This document shows positions 29,205 to 43,200 of a stretch of 64,000 nucleotides of DNA, piece by piece (position 1 is the stretch's first letter; each line of letters begins with the position of its first letter). The notes below the pieces were generated by a model, which was given only the letters and a program-made list of their open reading frames with translations, was not told the DNA's origin and ran no database searches. Source of the DNA: Ocypus olens. Taxonomy: Eukaryota; Arthropoda; Insecta; Coleoptera; Staphylinidae. Made by a program: the position numbers and the translations under genes. The DNA lies in NCBI GenBank assembly GCA_910593695.2, contig OU343051.1, positions 56,447,668 to 56,511,667 on the forward strand, given 5' to 3'.

Positions 29205-32200
29205 TTGTAGGCGTTATAAAAATCTACAAGAATTACATTCCGTCCACAAAAGGACATTAATTTCGGTTTTTTTAAATTCACCAATTTTTTTGCGAGTTCT
29301 GAATTTTTTTAAATTTGATGCGTGAATTGTAGAGCACACGAGCGAAAAAAACCGAAAAAAAAATGCAGCCACGAGATACAATTCTACAAAAATTAAATCC
29401 ATGAAAAGCCATTCTTTCGAAATAATTTCTGTTTTTTTTTAATTCACCAATTTTCTTGCGAGTAGTGAATTTTTAAAAATTTCGTGGTGAATTGTGGCGA
29501 AAAAAATAAAATTCTACAAAAATTAGATTTAATCCACGAAAAGCTTATCTTTCGAAATAATTAGGGTTTTTGAAAATCCACCAATTTCCTTGCGAATAGT
29601 GATTTTTTTAAAAAATTGGTGCACACGTGCGAAAAAATCGAAAAAAAAAAATGTAACGAGGAGATAAAATTCTACAAAAATTAAATTGAATCCACGAAAA
29701 GCTATTCTTTCGAAATAATTGGGGTTTTTAAAAATCCACCAATTTTCTTGCGAAAAGTGAATTTAAAAAAAAGCGCACTAGCGAAAAAATCGAAAAAAAA
29801 AAATTGTAGCGACGAGATAAAATTTTACAAAAATTAAATTGAATTCACGAAACGCCATTCTTTCGAAATACTTTGGGTTTTTGAAAATCCACCAATTTTC
29901 TTGCGAATAGTGAATTTTCAAAAAATTGGTGCGTGCATTCTCGAGCGCACGAGCGAAAAAATTGAAGAAAAAAAATGTAGCGACGAGATAAAATTCTACA
30001 AAAATTAAATTGAATCCACGAAAAGCCATTCTTTCGAAATAATTAGGGTTTAAAAAAAATCGACCAATTTTCTTGAAAATAGTGAATTTTTCAAAAAATT
30101 GGTGCGTGCATTCTCGAGCGCACGAGCGAAAAAATTGAAAAAAAAAATGTAGCGACGAGATAAAATTCTACAAAAATTAAATTGAATCCACGAAAAGCCA
30201 TTCTTTCGAAATAATTAGGGTTTTTGAAAATACACCAATTTTCTTGCGAGTAGTGAATTTTTAAAAATTTCGTGGTGAATTTTGGCGAAAAAAATCGAAA
30301 AAAAAATTGTAGACCCGCGATAAAATTCTACAAAAATTAAATTGAATCCACGAAAAGCTATTCTTTCGAAATAATTAGGGTTTTTGAAAATACACCAATT
30401 TTCTTAAAAGTAGTGAATTTTTAAAAATTTCGTGGTGAATTGTGGCGAAAAAAATCGAAAAAGAAATTGTAGACCCGCGATAAAATTCTACAAAAATTAA
30501 ATTGAATCCACGAAACGCCATTATTTCGAAATAATTAGGGTTTTTGAAAATCCATCAATTTTCTTGCGAGTAGTGAATTTTTAAAAATTTCGTGGTGAAT
30601 TGTGGCGAAAAAAAATCGAAAAAAAAATTGTATACCCGCGATAAAATTCTACAAAAATTAAATTGAATCCACGAAAAGCCATTCTTTCGAAATAATTAGG
30701 GTTTTTGAAAATCCACCAATTTTCTTGAAAGTAGTGAATTTTTAAAAATTTCGTGGTGAATTGTGGCGAAAAAAATCGAAAAAAAAAATTGTAGACCCGC
30801 GATAAAATTCTACAAAAATTAAATTGGATCCACGAAAAGTCATTCGTTCGAAATAATTATGGTTTTTGAAAATCCACCAATTTTCTTGCGAGTAGTGAAT
30901 TTTTAAAAATTTCGTGGTGAATTGTGGCGAAAAAAATCGAAAAAAAAATTGCAGACCCGCGATAAAATTCTACAAAAATTAAATTGAATCCCCGAAAAGC
31001 CATTCTTTCGAAATAATTAGGGTTTTTGAAAATCCACCAATTTTCTTGCGACTAGTGAATTTTTAAAAATTTCGTGGTGAATTGTGGCGAAAAAAATCGA
31101 AAAAAAATTGTAGACCCGCGATAAAATTCTACAAAAATTAAATTGAATCCGCGAAAAGCCATTCTTTCGAAATAATTAGGGTTTTTGAAAATCCACCAAT
31201 TTTCTTGCGAGTAGTGAATTTTTTTAAATTTCGTGAATTGTGGCGAAAAAAATCGAAAAAAAAAATTGTAGACCCGCGATAAAATTCTACAAAAATTAAA
31301 TTGAATCCGCGATAAGCCATTCTTTCGAAATAATTAGGGTTTTTGAAAATCCACCAATTTTCTTGCGAGTAGTGAATTTTTTAAAATTTCGTGGTGAATT
31401 GTCGCGAAAAAAATCGAAAAAAAATTGTAGACCCGCGATAAAATTCTACAAAAATTAAATCGAATCCGCGATAAGCCATTCTTTCGAAATAATTAGGGTT
31501 TTTGAAAATCCACCAATTTTCTTGCGAGTAGTGAATTTTTTAAAATTTCGTGGTGAATTGTCGCGAAAAAAATCGAAAAAAAATTGTAGACCCGCGATAA
31601 AATTCTACAAAAATTAAATCGAATCCCCGAAAAGCCATTCTTTCGAAATAATTAGGGTTTTTTAAAATCCACCAATTTTCTTACGAATAGTGAATTTTCA
31701 AAAAATTGGTGCTTGCATTCTCGAGCGCACGAGCGAAAAAATTGAAAAAAAAAATTGTAACGACGATATAAAATTCTACAAAAATTAAATTTAATCCGCG
31801 AAAAGCCATTCTTTCGAAATAATTAGGGTTTTTGAAAATCCACCAATTTTCTTGCGAGTATTGAATTTTTAAAAATTTCGTGGTGAATTGTGGCGAAAAA
31901 AATCGAAAAAAAAATTGTAGACCCGCGATAAAATTCTACAAAAATTAAATTGAATCCCCGAAAAGCCATTCTTTCGAAATAATTAGGGTTTTTTAAAATC
32001 CACCAATTTTCTTACGAATAGTGAATTTTCAAAAAATTGGTGCGTGCATTCTCGAGCGCACGAGCGAAAAAAATGAAAAAAAAATTGTAACGACGATATA
32101 AAATTCTACAAAAATTAAATTGAATCCACGAAAAGCTATTCTTTCGAAATAATTAGGGCTTTTGAAAATCCATCAATTTTTTTGCGAATAGTGAATTTTT

Positions 32201-32388
32201 AAAAAAATGGTGCGTGCATTCTCGAGCGCACGAGCGAAAAAATTGAAAAAAAAAATTGTAACGAGATAAAATTCTACAAAAATTAAATTGAATCCACGAA
32301 AAGTCATTCTTTTGAAATACTTGGGGTTTTTGAAAATCCACCAATTTTCTTGCGAATAGTGAATTTTTAAAAAATTGTTGCGTGCATT
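29205..32388. repeat. Satellite array, about 20 copies of ~160 bp
   Basis: Units contain CCATTCTTTCGAAATAATTA, CACCAATTTTCTTGCGA and TAAAATTCTACAAAAATTAA. Two subtypes alternate in blocks: one with a CTCGAGCGCACGAGCG core, the other with TTTCGTGGTGAATTGTGGCG and GTAGACCCGCG. Open frames here repeat with the array and are not genes. Confidence 0.88.
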
Positions 32389-33189
32389 CAGAAGTTATTT
32401 TCCGCAAAGTTGGCCTTGGAATTTTGTTTTTTTTTGGTTGCCCATGATTCTTAAAATTTGTTGATTGTGGATATCAAAAATCAGCTGTAACTTAATTTTT
32501 GTATATTAATTTGAGATTTAACCATAACCTAAATTCGAACATTGATTGTCAGCAGTGATACAGAGTGGACCATGTCACCTGCTTTCTGGAAAACAACTCC
32601 TGAATAAATATAATATAGTGGGTGCTAATCTGTCCATCTTCAGCTCACATAAAAATTTACCCAAGAGGGCCTCAAGAAAAATTTAAAGTAACGCCACTGG
32701 ATAATTATACGCTATTGTTTGAGAACACTTGATTTCATTGTTGAAGCTTTTTTGAGATTGTTAAACGTCTCAAGGTGATGTGCGATATTACGGGTACATT
32801 GTAGAAAGAAGGCAGCATTCTGCCAAAACAAATATTATTGTCCCGCTCGTTATAAAAGTTGTTGCGTGGGATTAAAATTCAAGGCTGGAATAAATCAACC
32901 GACTGGCAGATTACACCGTTTATGATCTCTCTCTCTCTCGAAAACAGTTTTTGTTTTGCCGCGGCGCAGTTTTGACATTGTAGAAGATTTATTGTGCGAA
33001 AATTACAAAATTAGTCTGTAAATCATTTTTATTGAGGGTAATTATACGAAGAGGAGGTTTTTTTTATTATTTGGACGAGGATTGTAGTAATGGAGTTTGT
33101 TGGGTATTTTTCTCAAGTGGCAATCGATCACGAACGAGGTTGTGTTTAGTTTTTTTTTTATTTTGAAAATTGTCATAATTGTAGAAATC
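32389..33189. other. Unique spacer between arrays
   Basis: Non-repetitive sequence; no gene recognised. Confidence 0.4.
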
Positions 33190-33345
33190 TAGGGTTATCT
33201 CTGAATTTTGGATAGGGACCACCCATCACCCTTGCTTACAGGACAACCCACCACCCTTGGATAGGGACCACCCATCACCCTTGGTTACGGGACACCCACC
33301 ACCCTTGGATAGGAAGGTTGGAAGGTGGTGGGTGGGCCACATCCC
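33190..33345. repeat. CCCACCACCCTTGG minisatellite
   Basis: GGGACCACCCATCACCCTTG and variants repeat about five times with a period of about 27 bp. The end folds back on itself (GGTGGTGGGTGGG). Confidence 0.7.
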
Positions 33346-34229
33346 ACCCTTCAAATAGCAGAACATACACCACATAAAAACCATGCATAAAACATCGAAG
33401 TATTGACGATAATATTTTTTGAGTTTGAAAACAACAAAAGTTGATTTTCAAAATCTTTGGAAATACATATAGGTATACATTTATTCAGCAAATAACAGAT
33501 GAAAATATAGTAATTACTGGCCTGGTTAAAAGCAATTCTCACTTCAATAATCATTTACAAACACGCACGTAATCATCTCTTGAACAATACAATCTTTTAA
33601 AACATGCTGCAAACAATGTCGGTTTCACTTGAACGAGTTTCTAAATTAAAAAAAAAAACCAGTCTGACCACTCGGCCTTACCTTCAAATTTAGGCTCGAT
33701 TCGCTTGCAATAAAAAGCGTCTGAACGAAAACAAAAAAAAGTGTGCCGCTTGACCGATTCGGCGAAATGTCCAAAAATTACGAGCAATACGGAATCGTAT
33801 AAAATGCGACGGATCGTTCGAGCATATTCGAACGAAATGTGAAAGTCGTTTCGGCAGTCACGGCCGGAGAATAAATGAATGCGGCCAGAAATTATATAGG
33901 ATGTGTAATAACCTCGGCGTTGCTAGTTTCGACATGTTTTGATATACGATACACGAACGGTGTCTCAATTTGTTTATTTGAATTTACGAAGCACGATCCA
34001 GTTTTCGTGTGTGTGTTTGCGACATCTAGTGGTGTATTTTGGAATTTAATTGATGACGTAATTTAATCATTATTTTGTTGTGAGATTACAATTTCGCTCT
34101 TGACTGGAGATGGTCAAACTTTTGGAGTGTGTCAAGTTGGCACTCCAATGAAGAGTTCTGATGGTTTTGAATAGAGTTCTCAATTCCTTTTGATGTATCT
34201 AGAAGTACTATCAACTTTTAAAAAAGAGT
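33346..34229. other. Unique spacer with CpG-rich patch
   Basis: At 33700-33900 CpG rises, and TCGTATAAAATGCG near 33797 resembles a TATA box. It is followed by an inverted repeat CGTTCGA...TCGAACG. A promoter is possible, but no exon was found after it. Confidence 0.3.
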
Positions 34230-37200
34230 TCTGTAAAATTGGGCCGTCGGGAATTGTTTCAAACTGTTTTTTCAAGTTGTCAAAATTATTGTATTTTATT
34301 CACAATTTCACGGTCCGCTCAAATGAAATTATCTCGAAATTTAGGGAAGGGGTGTTTACAGATTTTAACAGAATCTTAATCCCAAATGTATTTTGAATAG
34401 AATTGTGTAATTTCAAGTCGGTGGTAATTGTTTTTAAATTTTTTTCAAGTCGTCGAATTTATTCCATTTTTTCACAATTTCACGCTCCGTTCAAATGGAA
34501 TTATTTCGAAATTTAGGGATGGGGTGTTTACAGATTTTAACAGAATCTTAATCCCAAATGCATTTTGAATAGAATTGCGTAATTTCAAGTCGGTGGCAAT
34601 TGTTTTTAAATTTTTTTCAAGTCGTCGAAATTATTGCATTTTTTCACAATTTCACGCTCCGTTCAAATGGAATTATCTCGAAATTTAGGGATGCGGTGTT
34701 CACAGATTTTAACAGAATCTTAATCTCCCAAATGCATTTTGAATAGAATTGTGTAATTTCAAGTCGGTGGTAATTGCTTTTATATTTTTTTCAAGTCGTC
34801 GAATTTATTGCATTTTTTCACAATTTCACGCTCCGTTCAAATGGAATTATCTCGAAATTTAGGGAAGGGGTGTTTACAGATTTTAACAGAATCTTAATCC
34901 CAAATGTATTTTGAATAGAATTGTGTAATTTCAAGTCGGTGGTAATTGTTTTTAAATTTTTTTCAAGTCGTCGAATTTATTGCATTTTTTCACAATTTCA
35001 CGCTCCGTTCAAATGGAATTATTTCGAAATTTAGGGATGGGGTGTTTACAGATTTTAACAGAATCTTAATCCCAAATGCATTTTGAATAGAATTGCGTAA
35101 TTTCAAGTCGGTGGCAATTGTTTTTAAATTTTTTTCAAGTCGTCGAAATTATTGCATTTTTTCACAATTTCACGCTCCGTTCAAATGGAATTATCTCGAA
35201 ATTTAGGGATGCGGTGTTCACAGATTTTAACAGAATCTTAATCTCCCAAATGCATTTTGAATAGAATTGTGTAATTTCAAGTCGGTGGTAATTGCTTTTA
35301 TATTTTTTTCAAGTCGTCGAATTTATTGCATTTTTTCACAATTTCACGCTCCGTTCAAATGGAATTATCTCGAAATTTAGGGAAGGGGTGTTTACAGATT
35401 TTAACAGAATCTTAATCCCAAATGTATTTTGAATAGAATTGTGTAATTTCAAGTCGGTGGTAATTGTTTTTAAATTTTTTTCAAGTCGTCGAATTTATTG
35501 CATTTTTTCACAATTTCACGCTCCGTTCAAATGGAATTATTTCGAAATTTAGGGATGGGGTGTTTACAGATTTTAACAGAATCTTAATCCCAAATGCATT
35601 TTGAATAGAATTGCGTAATTTCAAGTCGGTGGCAATTGTTTTTAAATTTTTTTCAAGTCGTCGAAATTATTGCATTTTTTCACAATTTCACGCTCCGTTC
35701 AAATGGAATTATCTCGAAATTTAGGGATGCGGTGTTCACAGATTTTAACAGAATCTTAATCTCCCAAATGCATTTTGAATAGAATTGTGTAATTTCAAGT
35801 CGGTGGTAATTGCTTTTATATTTTTTTCAAGTCGTCGAATTTATTGCATTTTTTCACAATTTCACGCTCCGTTCAAATGGAATTATCTCGAAATTTAGGG
35901 AAGGGGTGTTTACAGATTTTAACAGAATCTTAATCCCAAATGCATTTTGAATAGAATTGCGTAATTTCAAGTCGGTGGCAATGGTTTTTATATTTTTTTC
36001 AAGTCGTCGAATTTATTGCATTTTTTTCACAATTTCACGCTCCGTTCAAATGGAATAATCTCGAAATTTAGGGATGGGGTGTTTACAGATTTTAACAGAA
36101 TCTTAATCCCAAATGCATTTTGAATAGAATTACGCAATTTCAAGTCGGTGGTAATTGTTTTTATATTTTTTTCAAGTCGTCGAAATTATTGCATTTTTTC
36201 ACAATTTCACGCTCCGCTCAAATGGAATTATCTTGAAATTTAGGGATGGGGTGTTTACAGATTTTAACAGAATCTTACCCCCAATTGAATTTTGAATAGA
36301 ATTGTGTATTTTCAAGTCGGTGGCAATTGTTTTTATATTTTTTTCAAGTCGTCGAATTTATTGCATTTTTTCACAATTTCACTTTCCGTTCAAATCGAAT
36401 TATCTCGAAATTTAGGGATGGTGTGTTTACAGATTTTAACAGAATCTTAATCCCAAATGCATTTTGAATAGAAATGCGTAATTTCAAGTCGGTGGCAATA
36501 GTTTTTATATTTTTTTCAAGTCGTCAAATTTATTGCATTTTTTCACAATTTCACTTTCCGTTCAAATGGAATTATCTTGAAATTTAGGGATGGGGTGTTT
36601 ACAGATTTTAACAGAATCTTAATCCCAAATGCATTTTGAATACAATTGCGTAATTTCAAGTCGGTGGCAATTGTTTTTATATTTTTTTCAAGTCGTCGAA
36701 TTTATTGCATTTTTTCACAATTTCACGCTCCGTTCAAATGGAATTATTTCGAAATTTAGGGATGAGGTGTTTACAGATTTTAACAGAATCCTAATCCCAA
36801 ATGCATTTTTAATACAATTGCGTACTTTCAAGTCGGTGGCAATTGTTTTTATATGTTTTTCAAGTCGTCGAATTTATTGCATTTTTTCACAATTTCACGC
36901 TCCGTTCAAATGGAATTATCTTGAAATTTAGGGATGGGGTGTTTACAGATTTTAACAGAATCTTACCCCCAATTGAATTTTGAATAGAATTGTGTATTTT
37001 CAAGTCGGTGGCAATTGTTTTTATATTTTTTTCAAGTCGTCGAATTTATTGCATTTTTTCACAATTTCACGCTCCGTTCAAATGGAATTATTTCGAAATT
37101 TAGGGATGAGGTGTTTACAGATTTTAACAGAATCCTAATCCCAAATGCATTTTTAATACAATTGCGTACTTTCAAGTCGGTGGCAATTGTTTTTATATGT

Positions 37201-40200
37201 TTTTCAAGTCGTCGAATTTATTGCATTTTTTCACAATTTCACGCTCCGTTCAAATGGAATTATCTTGAAATTTAGGGATGGGGTGTTTACAGATTTTAAC
37301 AGAATCTTACCCCCAATTGAATTTTGAATAGAATTGTGTATTTTCAAGTCGGTGGCAATTGTTTTTATATTTTTTTCAAGTCGTCGAATTTATTGCATTT
37401 TTTCACAATTTCACGCTCCGTTCAAATGGAATTATTTCGAAATTTAGGGATGAGGTGTTTACAGATTTTAACAGAATCCTAATCCCAAATGCATTTTTAA
37501 TACAATTGCGTACTTTCAAGTCGGTGGCAATTGTTTTTATATGTTTTTCAAGTCGTCGAATTTATTGCATTTTTTCACAATTTCACGCTCCGTTCAAATG
37601 GAATTATCTTGAAATTTAGGGATGGGGTGTTTACAGATTTTAACAGAATCTTACCCCCAATTGAATTTTGAATAGAATTGTGTATTTTCAAGTCGGTGGC
37701 AATTGTTTTTATATTTTTTTCAAGTCGTCGAATTTATTGCATTTTTTCACAATTTCACGCTCCGTTCAAATGGAATTATTTCGAAATTTAGGGATGAGGT
37801 GTTTACAGATTTTAACATAATCTTAATCCCAAATGCATTTTTAATAAAATTGCGTACTTTCAAGTCGGTGGCAATTGATTTTATATTTTTTCCAAGTCGT
37901 CGAATTTATTGCATTTTTTCACAATTTCACGCTCCGTTCAAATGGAATTATCTTGAAATTTAGGGATGGGGTGTTTACAGATTTTAACAGAATCTTACCC
38001 CCAATTGAATTTTGAATAGAATTGTGTATTTTCAAGTCGGTGGCAATTGTTTTTATATTTTTTTCAAGTCGTCGAATTTATTGCATTTTTTCACAATTTC
38101 ACGCTCCGTTCAAATGGAATTATTTCGAAATTTAGGGATGAGGTGTTTACAGATTTTAACAGAATCCTAATCCCAAATGCATTTTTAATACAATTGCGTA
38201 CTTTCAAGTCGGTGGCAATTGTTTTTATATGTTTTTCAAGTCGTCGAATTTATTGCATTTTTTCACAATTTCACGCTCCGTTCAAATGGAATTATCTTGA
38301 AATTTAGGGATGGGGTGTTTACAGATTTTAACAGAATCCTAATCCCAAATGCATTTTTAATACAATTGCGTACTTTCAAGTCGGTGGCAATTGTTTTTAT
38401 ATGTTTTTCAAGTCGTCGAATTTATTGCATTTTTTCACAATTTCACGCTCCGTTCAAATGGAATTATCTTGAAATTTAGGGATGAGGTGTTTACAGATTT
38501 TAACAGAATCCTAATCCCAAATGCATTTTTAATACAATTGCGTACTTTCAAGTCGGTGGCAATTGTTTTTATATGTTTCTCAAGTCGTCGAATTTATTGC
38601 ATTTTTTCACAATTTCACGCTCCGTTCAAATGGAATTATCTTGAAATTTAGGGATGGGGTGTTTACAGATTTTAACAGAATCCTAATCCCAAATGCATTT
38701 TTAATACAATTGCGTACTTTCAAGTCGGTGGCAATTGTTTTTATATGTTTCTCAAGTCGTCGAATTTATTGCATTTTTTCACAATTTCACGCTCCGTTCA
38801 AATGGAATTATCTTGAAATTTAGGGATGAGGTGTTTACAGATTTTAACAGAATCCTAATCCCAAATGCATTTTTAATACAATTGCGTACTTTCAAGTCGG
38901 TGGCAATTGTTTTTATATGTTTTTCAAGTCGTCGAATTTATTGCATTTTTTCACAATTTCACGCTCCGTTCAAATGGAATTATCTTGAAATTTAGGGATG
39001 GGGTGTTTACAGATTTTAACAGAATCCTAATCCCAAATGCATTTTTAATACAATTGCGTACTTTCAAGTCGGTGGCAATTGTTTTTATATGTTTCTCAAG
39101 TCGTCGAATTTATTGCATTTTTTCACAATTTCACGCTCCGTTCAAATGGAATTATCTTGAAATTTAGGGATGGGGTGTTTACAGATTTTAACAGAATCTT
39201 ACCCCCAATTGAATTTTGAATAGAATTGTGTATTTTCAAGTCGGTGGCAATTGTTTTTATATTTTTTTCAAGTCGTCGAATTTATTGCATTTTTTCACAA
39301 TTTCACGCTCCGTTCAAATGGAATTATTTCGAAATTTAGGGATGAGGTGTTTACAGATTTTAACAGAATCCTAATCCCAAATGCATTTTTAATACAATTG
39401 CGTACTTTCAAGTCGGTGGCAATTGTTTTTATATGTTTTTCAAGTCGTCGAATTTATTGCATTTTTTCACAATTTCACGCTCCGTTCAAATGGAATTATC
39501 TTGAAATTTAGGGATGGGGTGTTTACAGATTTTAACAGAATCCTAATCCCAAATGCATTTTTAATACAATTGCGTACTTTCAAGTCGGTGGCAATTGTTT
39601 TTATATGTTTCTCAAGTCGTCGAATTTATTGCATTTTTTCACAATTTCACGCTCCGTTCAAATGGAATTATCTTGAAATTTAGGGATGAGGTGTTTACAG
39701 ATTTTAACAGAATCCTAATCCCAAATGCATTTTTAATACAATTGCGTACTTTCAAGTCGGTGGCAATTGTTTTTATATGTTTTTCAAGTCGTCGAATTTA
39801 TTGCATTTTTTCACAATTTCACGCTCCGTTCAAATGGAATTATCTTGAAATTTAGGGATGGGGTGTTTACAGATTTTAACAGAATCCTAATCCCAAATGC
39901 ATTTTTAATACAATTGCGTACTTTCAAGTCGGTGGCAATTGTTTTTATATGTTTCTCAAGTCGTCGAATTTATTGCATTTTTTCACAATTTCACGCTCCG
40001 TTCAAATGGAATTATCTTGAAATTTAGGGATGGGGTGTTTACAGATTTTAACAGAATCTTACCCCCAATTGAATTTTGAATAGAATTGTGTATTTTCAAG
40101 TCGGTGGCAATTGTTTTTATATTTTTTTCAAGTCGTCGAATTTATTGCATTTTTTCACAATTTCACGCTCCGTTCAAATGGAATTATTTCGAAATTTAGG

Positions 40201-43200
40201 GATGAGGTGTTTACAGATTTTAACAGAATCCTAATCCCAAATGCATTTTTAATACAATTGCGTACTTTCAAGTCGGTGGCAATTGTTTTTATATGTTTTT
40301 CAAGTCGTCGAATTTATTGCATTTTTTCACAATTTCACGCTCCGTTCAAATGGAATTATCTTGAAATTTAGGGATGGGGTGTTTACAGATTTTAACAGAA
40401 TCCTAATCCCAAATGCATTTTTAATACAATTGCGTACTTTCAAGTCGGTGGCAATTGTTTTTATATGTTTCTCAAGTCGTCGAATTTATTGCATTTTTTC
40501 ACAATTTCACGCTCCGTTCAAATGGAATTATCTTGAAATTTAGGGATGAGGTGTTTACAGATTTTAACAGAATCCTAATCCCAAATGCATTTTTAATACA
40601 ATTGCGTACTTTCAAGTCGGTGGCAATTGTTTTTATATGTTTTTCAAGTCGTCGAATTTATTGCATTTTTTCACAATTTCACGCTCCGTTCAAATGGAAT
40701 TATCTTGAAATTTAGGGATGGGGTGTTTACAGATTTTAACAGAATCCTAATCCCAAATGCATTTTTAATACAATTGCGTACTTTCAAGTCGGTGGCAATT
40801 GTTTTTATATGTTTCTCAAGTCGTCGAATTTATTGCATTTTTTCACAATTTCACGCTCCGTTCAAATGGAATTATCTTGAAATTTAGGGATGGGGTGTTT
40901 ACAGATTTTAACAGAATCTTACCCCCAATTGAATTTTGAATAGAATTGTGTATTTTCAAGTCGGTGGCAATTGTTTTTATATTTTTTTCAAGTCGTCGAA
41001 TTTATTGCATTTTTTCACAATTTCACGCTCCGTTCAAATGGAATTATTTCGAAATTTAGGGATGAGGTGTTTACAGATTTTAACAGAATCCTAATCCCAA
41101 ATGCATTTTTAATACAATTGCGTACTTTCAAGTCGGTGGCAATTGTTTTTATATGTTTTTCAAGTCGTCGAATTTATTGCATTTTTTCACAATTTCACGC
41201 TCCGTTCAAATGGAATTATCTTGAAATTTAGGGATGGGGTGTTTACAGATTTTAACAGAATCTTACCCCCAATTGAATTTTGAATAGAATTGTGTATTTT
41301 CAAGTCGGTGGCAATTGTTTTTATATTTTTTTCAAGTCGTCGAATTTATTGCATTTTTTCACAATTTCACGCTCCGTTCAAATGGAATTATTTCGAAATT
41401 TAGGGATGAGGTGTTTACAGATTTTAACAGAATCCTAATCCCAAATGCATTTTTAATACAATTGCGTACTTTCCAGTCGGTGGCAATTGTTTTTATATGT
41501 TTTTCAAGTCGTCGAATTTATTGCATTTTTTCACAATTTCACGCTCCGTTCAAATGGAATTATCTTGAAATTTAGGGATGAGGTGTTTACAGATTTTAAC
41601 AGAATCCTAATCCCAAATGCATTTTTAATACAATTGCGTACTTTCAAGTCGGTGGCAATTGTTTTTATATGTTTCTCAAGTCGTCGAATTTATTGCATTT
41701 TTTCACAATTTCACGCTCCGTTCAAATGGAATTATCTTGAAATTTAGGGATGAGGTGTTTACAGATTTTAACAGAATCCTAATCCCAAATGCATTTTTAA
41801 TACAATTGCGTACTTTCAAGTCGGTGGCAATTGTTTTTATATGTTTTTCAAGTCGTCGAATTTATTGCATTTTTTCACAATTTCACGCTCCGTTCAAATG
41901 GAATTATCTTGAAATTTAGGGATGGGGTGTTTACAGATTTTAACAGAATCCTAATCCCAAATGCATTTTTAATACAATTGCGTACTTTCAAGTCGGTGGC
42001 AATTGTTTTTATATGTTTCTCAAGTCGTCGAATTTATTGCATTTTTTCACAATTTCACGCTCCGTTCAAATGGAATTATCTTGAAATTTAGGGATGGGGT
42101 GTTTACAGATTTTAACAGAATCTTACCCCCAATTGAATTTTGAATAGAATTGTGTATTTTCAAGTCGGTGGCAATTGTTTTTATATTTTTTTCAAGTCGT
42201 CGAATTTATTGCATTTTTTCACAATTTCACGCTCCGTTCAAATGGAATTATCTTGAAATTTAGGGATGGGGTGTTTACAGATTTTAACAGAATCTTACCC
42301 CCAATTGAATTTTGAATAGAATTGTGTATTTTCAAGTCGGTGGCAATTGTTTTTATATTTTTTTCAAGTCGTCGAATTTATTGCATTTTTTCACAATTTC
42401 ACGCTCCGTTCAAATGGAATTATTTCGAAATTTAGGGATGAGGTGTTTACAGATTTTAACAGAATCCTAATCCCAAATGCATTTTTAATACAATTGCGTA
42501 CTTTCAAGTCGGTGGCAATTGTTTTTATATGTTTTTCAAGTCGTCGAATTTATTGCATTTTTTCACAATTTCACGCTCCGTTCAAATGGAATTATCTTGA
42601 AATTTAGGGATGGGGTGTTTACAGATTTTAACAGAATCTTACCCCCAATTGAATTTTGAATAGAATTGTGTATTTTCAAGTCGGTGGCAATTGTTTTTAT
42701 ATTTTTTTCAAGTCGTCGAATTTATTGCATTTTTTCACAATTTCACGCTCCGTTCAAATGGAATTATCTTGAAATTTAGGGATGGGGTGTTTACAGATTT
42801 TAACAGAATCTTACCCCCAATTGAATTTTGAATAGAATTGTGTATTTTCAAGTCGGTGGCAATTGTTTTTATATTTTTTTCAAGTCGTCGAATTTATTGC
42901 ATTTTTTCACAATTTCACGCTCCGTTCAAATGGAATTATCTTGAAATTTAGGGATGGGGTGTTTACAGATTTTAACAGAATCTTACCCCCAATTGAATTT
43001 TGAATAGAATTGTGTATTTTCAAGTCGGTGGCAATTGTTTTTATATTTTTTTCAAGTCGTCGAATTTATTGCATTTTTTCACAATTTCACGCTCCGTTCA
43101 AATGGAATTATTTCGAAATTTAGGGATGAGGTGTTTACAGATTTTAACAGAATCCTAATCCCAAATGCATTTTTAATAAAATTGCGTACTTTCAAGTCGG

